A stretch of 64,000 nt of DNA from Syntrophotalea acetylenica (GCF_001888165.1 NZ_CP015455.1:986001-1050000), one strand, 5' to 3'; positions 49,855 to 57,981 are shown, numbered from the stretch's first letter. The notes: generated from the letters alone by a model not told the origin. Numbers and translations: made by a program.

Positions 49855-50050
49855 TGTATTGAATAGTTTGTTGGTCAAGAAGTTGCGGTGTAGATAGAAA
49901 CTTTTTTGTTTTCCCTAGATATGGCATTTACAACTGCTCAAATAGTTGAGTAACCCCCACACACGTAAAAGCTAGTCTAGTTTTATCCTACCTATGTAAT
50001 TCCAAGTGGGGGGGTTACTCCTCCCTTTCCTCTCCTACTTGGAGATATTT
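49855..50050 (+). ncRNA. Tandem noncoding element, unit 2
   Basis: Diverged copy of unit 1. TCCAAGT and ACTTGGA enclose a long loop ending in ATATTTT. In competition, GAGTAACCCCC (from ~49948) can pair perfectly with GGGGGTTACTC in that loop. Mutually exclusive pairings are typical of attenuators or riboswitches. A short ORF (50122) follows. Confidence 0.5.
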
Positions 50051-50121
50051 TGCATCCAAACATTGGACTTTCCAGAGAGTTTTTAGCAAGGACTTGGCCT
50101 TCAAATTCACAGGTACTGCAA

Positions 50122-50265
50122 ATGTCGTTCTCTGATCTCGTGTCTTACATAATTAATAATAACGCTAGTCACTTTCTTGTGCCGCTGTCAGAAAAATTTG
50201 ACGTAAACATCTGGAACGCCGCCATGAACGAAGCCTTCAGGCAAATGGGGCTCGTTAATAAATGA
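50122..50265 (+). CDS. Small hypothetical protein
   Basis: 47 residues (MSFSDLVSYIINNNASHFLV...), or 71 if the in-frame TTG at 50050 is used. No clear Shine-Dalgarno and no family recognised; the C-terminal NIWNAAMNEAFRQMGL is a plausible helix. It is the first open frame after noncoding unit 2, so it may be the gene that element controls, or chance. Confidence 0.35.
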   Translation: MSFSDLVSYIINNNASHFLVPLSEKFDVNIWNAAMNEAFRQMGLVNK

Positions 50266-50333
50266 AGCGCGGTATAGCTGTTTGATTTTTGCGGTGATTG
50301 TGACGTTCTGATAATTACATTTTTTTGTTAGCC

Positions 50334-50439
50334 GTCACGGGGCTTCGGGCCGGGCCGAGAGCCTGTGACGCAGGTGGCTGTTTTGCAGGTGACAGCCTGG
50401 CTTAAGCCCGGAACCGCACTAGCGGTTTCCGGGCTTAAG
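50334..50439 (+). ncRNA. GC-rich structured region upstream of the hydrogenase-like cluster
   Basis: Three consecutive stems: GTCAC...GTGAC (50334-50369, extended by GGGGCT/AGCCT); GGCTGT...ACAGCC (50376-50397); and a 17-bp stem with one bulge, CTTAAGCCCGGAACCGC / GCGGTTTCCGGGCTTAAG (50401-50439). No T-run follows. Begins abruptly where AT-rich DNA gives way to GC-rich DNA, 118 bp before the next gene. May be a leader RNA or a recombination scar; no known riboswitch recognised. Confidence 0.45.
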
Positions 50440-50557
50440 TCGTTTCAGGGGGCAAAGCCTGTGGTTGGCGTCATGGTCAGCGAGTCATCCGGCAAGCGAG
50501 TTTGTAAGCAGCAATGGGGCTGAGTTGTTACCTTTTTGCTTGGTATAGAGGTTAAAT

Positions 50558-50803
50558 ATGGAACATCGTATCAAGATTTGCATGGGCAGTTCCTGCTATA
50601 GCCGCGGCAATCAGGAGAACCTGGAGCGCATCGAACGCTACCTGAACTATCGTCAGGTCAACTGCGCCATCGACCTGCGCGGCAGCCGTTGTGAAGGACG
50701 CTGTTTTGAAGGGCCGAACATCGAGATTAACGGCCGATTGTTCGGTGGAGTCAAAGCCGAGACCATCGAGCAGTTGCTCGACCAGCAACTGGGCTTGTAT
50801 TGA
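50558..50803 (+). CDS. Thioredoxin-like [2Fe-2S] protein (NuoE C-terminal type, HfsA-like)
   Basis: 81 residues. Contains only the thioredoxin-like [2Fe-2S] half of NuoE, with ligands C8 and C13 (CMGSSC) and C45 and C49 (CEGRC). Such minimal proteins accompany sensory [FeFe] hydrogenases, where they are thought to shuttle electrons. 12 bp before the hydrogenase-like gene; AGAGG upstream of the ATG. Compare with the full-length NuoE at 60275. Confidence 0.85.
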   Translation: MEHRIKICMGSSCYSRGNQENLERIERYLNYRQVNCAIDLRGSRCEGRCFEGPNIEINGRLFGGVKAETIEQLLDQQLGLY

Positions 50804-50815
50804 CGGGAGTGTGTC

Positions 50816-52570
50816 ATGGGGTATTACCAATGTTCACCGATTTTTACGGCGGAAAATGAGTGCCAGGATTGTTCGAAATGCGTTCGGCATTGCCCGGTCA
50901 AAGCAATCAAGGTAGCTGACGGCCAAGCCAGAATCGTGCCTGAGAAATGTGTGGCCTGCGGAACTTGTGTTCGGGTGTGTCCTGCTGGAGCCAAGCGGGT
51001 GCGTGATGACCTGACGGATGTCAAGCAGCTACTGCAGCAATCGAAGAAGGTTTTTGCCTCCCTCGCTCCTTCTTATGTCAGCGAGTTTCCAGGTATACCC
51101 ACGGCGAACATAATTGCCGCCCTTCGGCGACTGGGGTTTGCCGGGGTCAGCGAAACCGCTTTGGGAGCCCAGGAAGTTTCTGCCAAGGTGGTCAGGGAGC
51201 TTAATGAGGGCCGGCAAAAATTGATTCTGTCCTCCGCCTGCCCGGCGGCGGTTACCTACGTTCAAAAATATCTGCCGGAATTTGCCCATTCGATCGCTTC
51301 TGTTTTTTCCCCCCTGCTGGCCCACTGTACCATGCTCCAACAGCATTACGGTTCTGATGTCGCGGTCGTTTTCATCGGACCCTGCGGGGCCAAGAAAAAC
51401 GAAGGGGACCGTCATCCGGAATTGATGGATGCGGTCATCACCTTTACTGACCTTAGGGCTTGGTTGGGCGAAACCCGTATCAACCCGGCTGCCCTGGTGA
51501 TAGGGGAGGAGGATCGTTTTGTGCCTGAAAGTGCTCAAGAAGGCGCTTTGTACCCGATTGAAGGCGGTATGATTGACACCTTGCGCATGCAGGGTGGTAG
51601 CGATCGGGTCCATTACGGCACTGTGGGTGGCCTTCGCGGCATCGAGCACGTACTGGGTGATTTGCGGCCGGAGAATGTGACTCTGCCGACCTTCCTCGAA
51701 TTGCTGGCTTGTCGCGGCGGTTGCATCAACGGTCCCTGTGCCACTCCAGGACAGGCCGGACTGAAGCAATGGCAGGAAGTGATCTCTCGGGCCAATATCC
51801 CGGCCGAGCCTGTTCTTCGCCAGCCCTTATCCAATATCGATGAGAATATTTGTGATCTGCCACTGCCGGCTCGGAGCTATGGTGAACAGGAAATCCGTCA
51901 GGCTCTACGTCGCGTCGGCAAAGAAAGTCGCGACGACGAACTGAATTGCGGCGGCTGTGGTTATGAAACCTGCGGGGAATTCGCCAAAGCTATTCTGTCG
52001 GGCCATGCCGAATCATCAATGTGTCTATCCTTTTTGCGGGAACAGGCGCAGAAAAAGGCCAATGCTTTGTTGCACTGCATCCCCTCCGCCATCGTGCTGG
52101 CCGACAATGAGCTGAAAATTCTCGATTGCAACTGTAGCTTTGCAACCTTGTTCGATGAGTCGTTGCTTGAAGTTTATGAAGTCTGTCCGGGGCTAGCCGG
52201 TGCTTCGCTGCGGAGAATACTGCCTTTTGGCGAACTGTTCGAAGAGGTGCTGAAAAGCGGAGAGTCTCTGCGCCGCGAATCGCTGCATGTGGACAATCGT
52301 ATTTTCGACCTGACCATCTTTCCGATCGATCCGGGTCTGGTAGTCGGCGGGGTCATCACCGACGTCACCGATTCGGAACTTCCACGGGAACTGATAGCCC
52401 AGCGAGCACAGGAGGTCATTCACAAGAACCTCAAGACCGTACAGGAGGTTGCTTGCCTGTTAGGCGAAAACATGGCGGAAACGGAAATCCTGTTACGTTC
52501 GTTGGTGGAAGGGTTCGCTCCGGAAGATGCCACCGCACACAAATTGGTTCCGTCAGTCGAAGAAAAATAA
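50816..52570 (+). CDS. Sensory [FeFe]-hydrogenase-like protein with PAS domain (HfsB-like)
   Basis: 584 residues. Two [4Fe-4S] ferredoxin motifs (C16, C19, C22, C26; C45, C48, C51, C55) precede the H-cluster domain, whose ligands are C142 (SACP), C190 (GPCGAK) and C299/C303 (ACRGGC). The catalytic-type motifs are altered: TSCCP becomes SSACP, so the proton-relay Cys is Ala, and the L2 Met-Pro is Gly-Pro. A further Fe-S domain (C378, C381, C386, C403; CGGCGYETCGEFAKAI) and a PAS domain (about 418-525) follow. This architecture is known from putative H2 or redox sensors encoded with PP2C phosphatases. Sensing rather than turnover is inferred. Confidence 0.85.
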   Translation: MGYYQCSPIFTAENECQDCSKCVRHCPVKAIKVADGQARIVPEKCVACGTCVRVCPAGAKRVRDDLTDVKQLLQQSKKVFASLAPSYVSEFPGIPTANIIAALRRLGFAGVSETALGAQEVSAKVVRELNEGRQKLILSSACPAAVTYVQKYLPEFAHSIASVFSPLLAHCTMLQQHYGSDVAVVFIGPCGAKKNEGDRHPELMDAVITFTDLRAWLGETRINPAALVIGEEDRFVPESAQEGALYPIEGGMIDTLRMQGGSDRVHYGTVGGLRGIEHVLGDLRPENVTLPTFLELLACRGGCINGPCATPGQAGLKQWQEVISRANIPAEPVLRQPLSNIDENICDLPLPARSYGEQEIRQALRRVGKESRDDELNCGGCGYETCGEFAKAILSGHAESSMCLSFLREQAQKKANALLHCIPSAIVLADNELKILDCNCSFATLFDESLLEVYEVCPGLAGASLRRILPFGELFEEVLKSGESLRRESLHVDNRIFDLTIFPIDPGLVVGGVITDVTDSELPRELIAQRAQEVIHKNLKTVQEVACLLGENMAETEILLRSLVEGFAPEDATAHKLVPSVEEK

Positions 52571-52597
52571 GGAGTAAAGTGAAGGGGGCTACTGAAG

Positions 52598-53773
52598 ATG
52601 GCACAGGACCTGTTTGTCGAGATTGAATTCAGTCAATGCAACTACCACGGCGAGGATGTCTGCGGCGACTCTTTTCTGATGCAGAAGGTCGAAGACCAGA
52701 ACCGCAGGATCGCCGTGCTCTCCGACGGATTGGGACACGGGGTCAAGGCCGGAATCCTGTCGACCATGACCTCCTCCATGGCCCTGAAATTCATCGCCAG
52801 CGACCTGGAAATCGGCCGCTCGGCGGAAATCATGATGGATGCCCTGCCGGTTTGCCAGAGGCGCAAGATCAGCTATGCGACCTTCTCCATTTTTGATTAC
52901 CGGGAAAGTGGCAGCGCACGGATCATTGAGATGGACAACCCGCCATTTTTGCACATCCGCGAAGATGAAGTATTGAGTACGGACTACAAAGAAGTCTGTT
53001 CACCCCGGCACCAGAAACGCAAGCTGCGTATTTCCCACATTGAACCTCGTTCCCAGGACCGTCTGGTTTTCATATCGGATGGCATTACCCAGGCCGGCCT
53101 CGGTTCACAGCAGTACAAGCTCGGCTGGCGACTGTCCGGCTGCGCCGATTTTGTACTCGATATGCTGCGCGACGATCCGGCCATTTCCGCTCGCGACCTC
53201 TCGCAAGAGATCCTCGAAGCGGCCCTGCAGAAAGAACCCGGCCAGCAGGCCGGGGACGACATCACGGTGGGGGTGGTCTATTTCCGGGTGCCGCGGCGGA
53301 CAATTTTGCTTACCGGCCCGCCGTTTTCCCAGGAGCGCGATGTCGTTTATGCCAATTACCTTGATTCATTTGCCGGGCGCAAGGTGATTTGCGGAGGCAC
53401 TTCGGCCGATATTGTGGCTCGCGAATTGGGTCGGGAGATTCATACGGATCTGGGTAGCCATGGCTGCGGCATCCCGCCAGTATCGCACATGGAGGGGGTT
53501 GATTTGATTACGGAGGGGATTTTGACCTTGACCCGGGTAGCGCAATTTTTGGAGCAGGGGGACATCCCTCAAGAAGGCCACGGCGCCGCCCGGCTGGCCC
53601 AGATGTTGCGCGACAGCGATGCCATTTCGTTTCTGGTCGGAACCAAGATCAATGAAGCGCATCAGGATCCGAGTCACCCGGCGGAACTGGAGATCCGGCG
53701 TAACATCGTCAAGCGCGTGGCCAAGGTGTTGCAGGAGAAATATCTCAAAGAAATATCACTACAGTATATTTGA
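52598..53773 (+). CDS. SpoIIE/PP2C-type serine phosphatase (HfsC-like)
   Basis: 391 residues. The SpoIIE phosphatase domain occupies ~1-230 with metal-binding aspartates in GEDVCGDSF (D24), VLSDGLGHG (D43), VFISDGITQAG and GDDITVGVV. The C-terminal ~160 residues (FAGRKVICGGTSADIVAREL onward) are a separate domain found with this family, without known enzymatic residues. Only 27 bp after the hydrogenase-like sensor, so it is the probable output: dephosphorylating a target, perhaps an anti-sigma or anti-anti-sigma protein, in response to H2 or redox state. The target is not in the window. Confidence 0.85.
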   Translation: MAQDLFVEIEFSQCNYHGEDVCGDSFLMQKVEDQNRRIAVLSDGLGHGVKAGILSTMTSSMALKFIASDLEIGRSAEIMMDALPVCQRRKISYATFSIFDYRESGSARIIEMDNPPFLHIREDEVLSTDYKEVCSPRHQKRKLRISHIEPRSQDRLVFISDGITQAGLGSQQYKLGWRLSGCADFVLDMLRDDPAISARDLSQEILEAALQKEPGQQAGDDITVGVVYFRVPRRTILLTGPPFSQERDVVYANYLDSFAGRKVICGGTSADIVARELGREIHTDLGSHGCGIPPVSHMEGVDLITEGILTLTRVAQFLEQGDIPQEGHGAARLAQMLRDSDAISFLVGTKINEAHQDPSHPAELEIRRNIVKRVAKVLQEKYLKEISLQYI

Positions 53774-53829
53774 GGGGCTCTGCAAGGAATTTGCTTGGTT
53801 GAGTCTACAATCATACTCGATCTGAGGCG

Positions 53830-54276
53830 TTGCCCGAGCGTTTACCTGATGTCGGCTACCAGCAGTCGGAGTACTTTGGTCTGGTAACTAACAGGTCGGA
53901 ACAACACGCTACCTTCGTTGCTTGGCACGGTCCCTTCAGCCTCTCCGATGCACTGATCACCCGCTGGTGGCAAGCGGTGCGCTTGGGCTCAGTGGTATCG
54001 CGCATCGATCTGCCGGTTACCGAGCGAGTCTACGGGGATGATCATCACGCCTGGTGCCTCTGGTATGCCAAGGGGACCTGCGGCGCCTGCGCCAATCGCT
54101 GCCCGGCCGACGCCATCACGACAAGAGGGGGACACGACAAGCAGGATTGTTGCAGCTACATCCTGGAGACAACCGCGCCTTACGCCACAAAAACCTACGG
54201 CACCGGCGCTACACCCTGCGGTCTGTGCCAGATCAAGGTTCCTTGCGAGGTCCAGGTGCCACAAGAATTGATCTGA
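53830..54276 (+). pseudogene. 5'-truncated QueG-like / dehalogenase-like iron-sulfur protein
   Basis: The frame opens after a stop with no ATG (first codon TTG). It preserves only the C-terminal half of an epoxyqueuosine-reductase-like protein: ALITRWWQAVRLGSVVSRID, then a double cluster motif GTCGACANRCPADAI and PCGLCQIKVPCE. The corrinoid-binding N-terminal region is missing. Likely the remnant left by a deletion between the phosphatase gene and this point. Confidence 0.7.
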
Positions 54277-54326
54277 ACATGTTACACCAGACTCTGGTGC
54301 AATCATTCATAATAAGTGGAGAAATC

Positions 54327-55514
54327 ATGCAGGTTCCGTTAAGCGAATTGCAGCAGCGGCTGAACTGTTTCCGAAGCCAGATGGATAGCACCGAGCCCGA
54401 CTGGCAGGCAGCGGTCATTTTCGGCAAGGTTAATCAGTATTATTTCACCGGCACCATGCAGGACGGCCTGTTATGGATTCCGCGCGGCGACGAGGCAATC
54501 TACTGGGTACGCAAGAGTATCGAACGGGCCAGGGATGAATCGCTGTTTCCCCGCATCGAGCCCATGAACAGCTTTCGTGATGTCGCTGCGACAGTCGGAA
54601 ATATGCCCGCCCGCCTGCACCTTGAGTGCGAGCTGGTGCCTCTGGCTATGCTGCGCCGCTTCCAGAAATACATTCCCGTTAGCGATATCCGGTCCATTGA
54701 TGGGGCCATGGCAGCCGTACGGGCGGTCAAAAGCGACTACGAGCTGAACCTTATGGAGCGTTCCGGGGAGATACATCGCCGCATTCTTGAGGAGCGGGTG
54801 CCGGCCATGCTCAGGGAGGGCATGAGTGAAGCGGAGTTTGCAGCAGCGCTCTATCCGGTGATGGTCGAAGAGGGCCATCACGGTGTGGCTCGGTTCGGTA
54901 TGTTCCAGACCGAAATGGCCCTGGGCAATATTTGTTTTGGCGAAAGTTCGATCTATCCCAACTACTTCGACGGCCCGGGTGGCAGTTACGGTCTACACCC
55001 GGCGGTGCCGCTGCTTGGCAGTCGCACCCACAAACTGGGCAAAGGCGATTTGGTTTTTGTCGATATTTGCTGCGGTGTGGACGGTTATCATACCGACAAG
55101 ACCCAAACCTACATGTTTGGCGGGCCGATTGCCGACGAGGCGATTGCCGCTCACCGCGAATGTGTGGCGATTCAGAACCGGATCACCGAACAGCTTCGAC
55201 CCGGGGCCATCCCCTCGGCGATCTATAAGCAGGTCATGGACAGCCTGAGCGACGAGTTCCTTCAGAATTTCATGGGATATGGCGCCCGCCCGGCCCGTTT
55301 TCTCGGCCACGGCATCGGTCTGCAAATAGACGAGACTCCGGTCATCGCCAAGGGATTCGATGAGCCGTTGCAGGAAGGGATGGTGCTTGCTCTGGAACCT
55401 AAAAAGGGCATCGAAGGGATAGGTATGGTCGGTGTCGAAAATACTTTCATTGTTACTGCTGAAGGGGGGCGCTGTATCACAGGCACACATCCCGGATTGC
55501 TGAAAGTATATTGA
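54327..55514 (+). CDS. M24 peptidase (Xaa-Pro dipeptidase/creatinase-like)
   Basis: 395 residues. The N-terminal creatinase domain (AAVIFGKVNQYYFTGTMQDG) and the pita-bread domain with ligands Asp in VFVDICCG, Asp in YHTDKTQT, His in FLGHGIGLQID, Glu in ALEPKKGI and Glu in VGVENTFIV. ATG 54327 with GGAG 5 nt upstream is chosen; ATG 54279 would add 16 residues. Distinct from the core peptidase at 29931 (longer N-terminal domain, different motif spacing). In some anaerobes such genes accompany hfs-type clusters, but a functional link is not established. Confidence 0.88.
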   Translation: MQVPLSELQQRLNCFRSQMDSTEPDWQAAVIFGKVNQYYFTGTMQDGLLWIPRGDEAIYWVRKSIERARDESLFPRIEPMNSFRDVAATVGNMPARLHLECELVPLAMLRRFQKYIPVSDIRSIDGAMAAVRAVKSDYELNLMERSGEIHRRILEERVPAMLREGMSEAEFAAALYPVMVEEGHHGVARFGMFQTEMALGNICFGESSIYPNYFDGPGGSYGLHPAVPLLGSRTHKLGKGDLVFVDICCGVDGYHTDKTQTYMFGGPIADEAIAAHRECVAIQNRITEQLRPGAIPSAIYKQVMDSLSDEFLQNFMGYGARPARFLGHGIGLQIDETPVIAKGFDEPLQEGMVLALEPKKGIEGIGMVGVENTFIVTAEGGRCITGTHPGLLKVY

Positions 55515-55933
55515 CCCTCTAGCCAAGCTTTACGTGACGCTTGCGAGGAACCATAAGGCCGAAGGCTTTAACGTTAGGTGGAAACGATTGTTGGCAAACA
55601 AAGAAGGCCTTCCTTTTTGTTCAGAAGTAAGGGGGACAATTATTTTAAGAATACGAAAAGCCTCACTTTAAGCTTTCTTTCTTCTTCTGATAGGGCAATT
55701 AAATTTAGAAACTTTAGAATAGATTGATGATAGCGATGCTAGTATCAATGATTAAATAGATAAATCTGCTAGGGCTATACTAGAGGCGTGCGCAACCATT
55801 ACAACATTATTTTACAAATATTTTAAATATGGTTGGAGCTTGATGAGATAATTCAATCTCAGGCTGAGAAGGCATGCGCCCACCTTATTAATATCAAAAT
55901 AGATAATGATACCTTTTCCGGAGACAGTATCTA
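55515..55933. other. AT-rich spacer with a GAAGGCCTTC terminator-like palindrome
   Basis: AGAAGGCCTTCCTTTTTG near 55599 could terminate the peptidase transcript. The rest (55640-55930) is AT-rich without a credible gene. Confidence 0.5.
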
Positions 55934-56548
55934 ATGTGTATTTCACATGGTCAGAACAGTACATTGGTGAATATTGAGCAGCGTCGCAGTATTCGTTCTT
56001 TTACGGATAAACTTGTTCCCGACGAGCATCTGATGACCATTTTGCGTGCAGCCAATCAGGCGCCTTCGGCTCACAATCAGCAGTCCTGGAAATTTATCGT
56101 TATTCGCGGTAAGCGCAAAAACGAACTTGTCGGCCTGGTAGGCGCCAAAGCTGGAGAGTTTCCAAGAGCGGCAGCAGTTTTGTTGCGCATGGCAGCCAGA
56201 AGCATCAATTCAGCACCAGTGGTTATTGTCGTGGCCAATACCGGAAAATTGATTGGACATGGCACCGAACTGTTCCAGGTCGAAAAGGATCAGGCGCTGG
56301 ATTTTTTCAAAACAATGGAGATACAAAGTTCGGCGGCGGCGATCCAAAATCTGCTGGTTGCGGCCGCCTCCCTTGGTTTGGCGACGGTATGGCTTGGGAT
56401 TTTGTTTCTAATAAAAGATGAGGTGCTACGTCTTATGGGGGAGCAGGAAGGAGAGTTCATGGCGGTAGTCCCCTTGGGGTATGCGGCCAAGGATGTCAAG
56501 GAACCAAAAAAAATCAATTTTGACATGATGGTGAAGTGGTTGGAATAA
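55934..56548 (+). CDS. Nitroreductase-family flavoprotein
   Basis: 204 residues. FMN-binding pattern RRSIRSFTDKLVPDEHL at the N terminus, APSAHNQQSWKFIVI, AAIQNLLVAAASLGLATVWLG and a late VVPLGYAAKDVKEP. These oxygen-insensitive NAD(P)H oxidoreductases reduce nitro, quinone or flavin substrates. Substrate here unknown. A weak ribosome site (CCGGAGA) lies upstream. Isolated between two spacer regions of the island. Confidence 0.88.
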   Translation: MCISHGQNSTLVNIEQRRSIRSFTDKLVPDEHLMTILRAANQAPSAHNQQSWKFIVIRGKRKNELVGLVGAKAGEFPRAAAVLLRMAARSINSAPVVIVVANTGKLIGHGTELFQVEKDQALDFFKTMEIQSSAAAIQNLLVAAASLGLATVWLGILFLIKDEVLRLMGEQEGEFMAVVPLGYAAKDVKEPKKINFDMMVKWLE

Positions 56549-56791
56549 CGTGTAGTTAAACTACGTGAAATACTAATGGTCAGATTCAATTTGCATGTGC
56601 CCCACCCATGACTTGACCAAGCCGGAAATGAAAGTGCTGAAAATATCGCCCAAGGGAAAACCCACTATAGAGGATTTTCGGTAATTTAGAGATAAACAAC
56701 CACATGGAAGAGGTGGTGGCCAGAGAAGAGAGGATTATCTAGCCCGAATCAGGAAAGAAACCAGCTCACCGCTCAACATCATCTATTTCCG

Positions 56792-56837
56792 GGAAGATTT
56801 GTACGGCGCTGCCGGTAACAAATCTTCCTTGCTTTTT
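56792..56837 (+). terminator. Attenuator-like hairpin directly upstream of the thioesterase
   Basis: GGAAGATTTGT (56792-56802) pairs exactly with ACAAATCTTCC (56818-56828), with an inner CGGC/GCCG stem, followed by TTGCTTTTT. The thioesterase ribosome site (AGGAG) starts about 2 nt later, so termination here would silence that gene. Confidence 0.7.
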
Positions 56838-56851
56838 CAGGAGAAAATATA

Positions 56852-57904
56852 ATGCTCAGTCCATTGCAAACATCTTTCACCAAGGTTCTTTCCCTTACCA
56901 GCGATGAGGCTTTGAAGCGGCGCTTCATGGTTTTGGATGTACCGATTCAGGCCAACATGCGCTTCGGCCTGCTGCTGGAGGTTCTCGACAAGGTGGCGGA
57001 AGAGGCCGCACTCAACTACGTCAACCAATTTTTCCCGGATGCTCGAGTAGTCACGGCGGCTATCGACAATATCATTATCCGTCATGTCACCGACATGTCA
57101 CGGGACGTGCACTTCAAGGCGCGTATCAACCACGTCGGCCGCTCCTCCCTGGAAATCGGCATTCGTGTCGAGCAACCCGGCGTCCCGGTGCGTCATATTG
57201 CTTCCTGTTACTTCACCATGGTCGCTCGTTCGGGAATGGGCGAAGGAGCGGTGAGCGTTGCCCTGCCCGGCCTGGACTATGGTGAGGATATCGAGCAACA
57301 GCGGGCCGACAAGGCTCTACAACGGCGCAAGGAATACAAGCAGCAGCAGGCGCGTCTGAACGAGCCGCCCAGTCGTGAGGAATTCCAGATGCTCACCGAC
57401 CTGCATGCGGCCCAGGATGACCCTGGTTTCAAAGGTCTGCTAGCGGGAAAATTGACCGCCGACGCCTGGGAACGCATGTACCCGGAACAGGAAAACGTGC
57501 CGAAAAAGATTTTCGGTGGATACCTGATCCGTCGCGCCTACGAACTGTCGTCCATCTGCTCCGAGCAGATAGCCCCCAATCGCCCTATTGCCGCGGCGGT
57601 CAACCGCATCAACTTTTTTCACCCGGTACGCATGGGCGACACCCTGCACTACACCACCCGTGTGGTCTATACCAAAGGCAGCTTTATCTGTGTCGAAGCG
57701 AACATCGAGCGCATCAGTCGAGACAAGACCACCAAGGCTCTGTCAAACTCCTGTCTGTTCACCTTTGTCAATGTCGATGATGACCTGCAGCAACAACCGG
57801 TACCCCAGGTCTATCCCACCAACTACGGCGAAGATGCCCGCTACCTTATGGCCCATCGCAGCAGCCAGACCCTAATCGCGGAGGGGGCAAACGATCTGAG
57901 CTGA
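56852..57904 (+). CDS. Acyl-CoA thioesterase, double-hotdog (ACOT9-like)
   Basis: 350 residues with two hotdog domains (about 10-140 and 205-340). The second contains FGGYLIRRAYELSSICSEQ and AAAVNRINFFHPVRMGDTL, typical of acyl-CoA hydrolases; the first (MRFGLLLEVLDKVAEEAALNY, VTAAIDNIIIRHV) is the diverged partner. Hydrolyses acyl-CoA to free acid and CoA in the cytoplasm. Strong AGGAG. It is the last gene before the right att site. In an organism forming acetyl-CoA from acetaldehyde it might relieve CoA trapping; this is speculation. Confidence 0.85.
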   Translation: MLSPLQTSFTKVLSLTSDEALKRRFMVLDVPIQANMRFGLLLEVLDKVAEEAALNYVNQFFPDARVVTAAIDNIIIRHVTDMSRDVHFKARINHVGRSSLEIGIRVEQPGVPVRHIASCYFTMVARSGMGEGAVSVALPGLDYGEDIEQQRADKALQRRKEYKQQQARLNEPPSREEFQMLTDLHAAQDDPGFKGLLAGKLTADAWERMYPEQENVPKKIFGGYLIRRAYELSSICSEQIAPNRPIAAAVNRINFFHPVRMGDTLHYTTRVVYTKGSFICVEANIERISRDKTTKALSNSCLFTFVNVDDDLQQQPVPQVYPTNYGEDARYLMAHRSSQTLIAEGANDLS

Positions 57905-57958
57905 TTGGCAGGAATTTTGGTCTATTGTCTTGGCTTTGGTTCGAAAGAAGAGGGTATG

Positions 57959-57981
57959 GTTTTGTGCCGAATCTGTGCCAT
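57959..57981 (+). repeat. Right subterminal repeat, probable integrase arm site
   Basis: GTTTTGTGCC-GAA-TCTGTGCCAT, the counterpart of 35718-35740 (21 of 23 identical), about 160 bp inside the right att core. Confidence 0.65.

Noticed and set aside
49763-49894. 43-codon ORF between the two noncoding units (MSFQVTWLFIAKAK...)
   Set aside because: Runs into the start of unit 2, has only a distant GAGG, and the codons look like noncoding AT-rich DNA.
49521-50050. GEMM (cyclic di-GMP) riboswitch identity for the tandem units
   Set aside because: The conserved blocks (AAAAGCTAGTCT, TAGTTGAGTA) do not match the GEMM core, so the units are reported as unrecognised.
50816-52570. Catalytic H2-producing [FeFe] hydrogenase
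   Set aside because: H-cluster cysteines are present but the L1 and L2 motifs are altered, and the PAS domain and phosphatase neighbour favour a sensor.
53830-54276. Complete small ferredoxin gene
   Set aside because: No start codon with a ribosome site, and the sequence is clearly the C-terminal half of a longer QueG-like protein.
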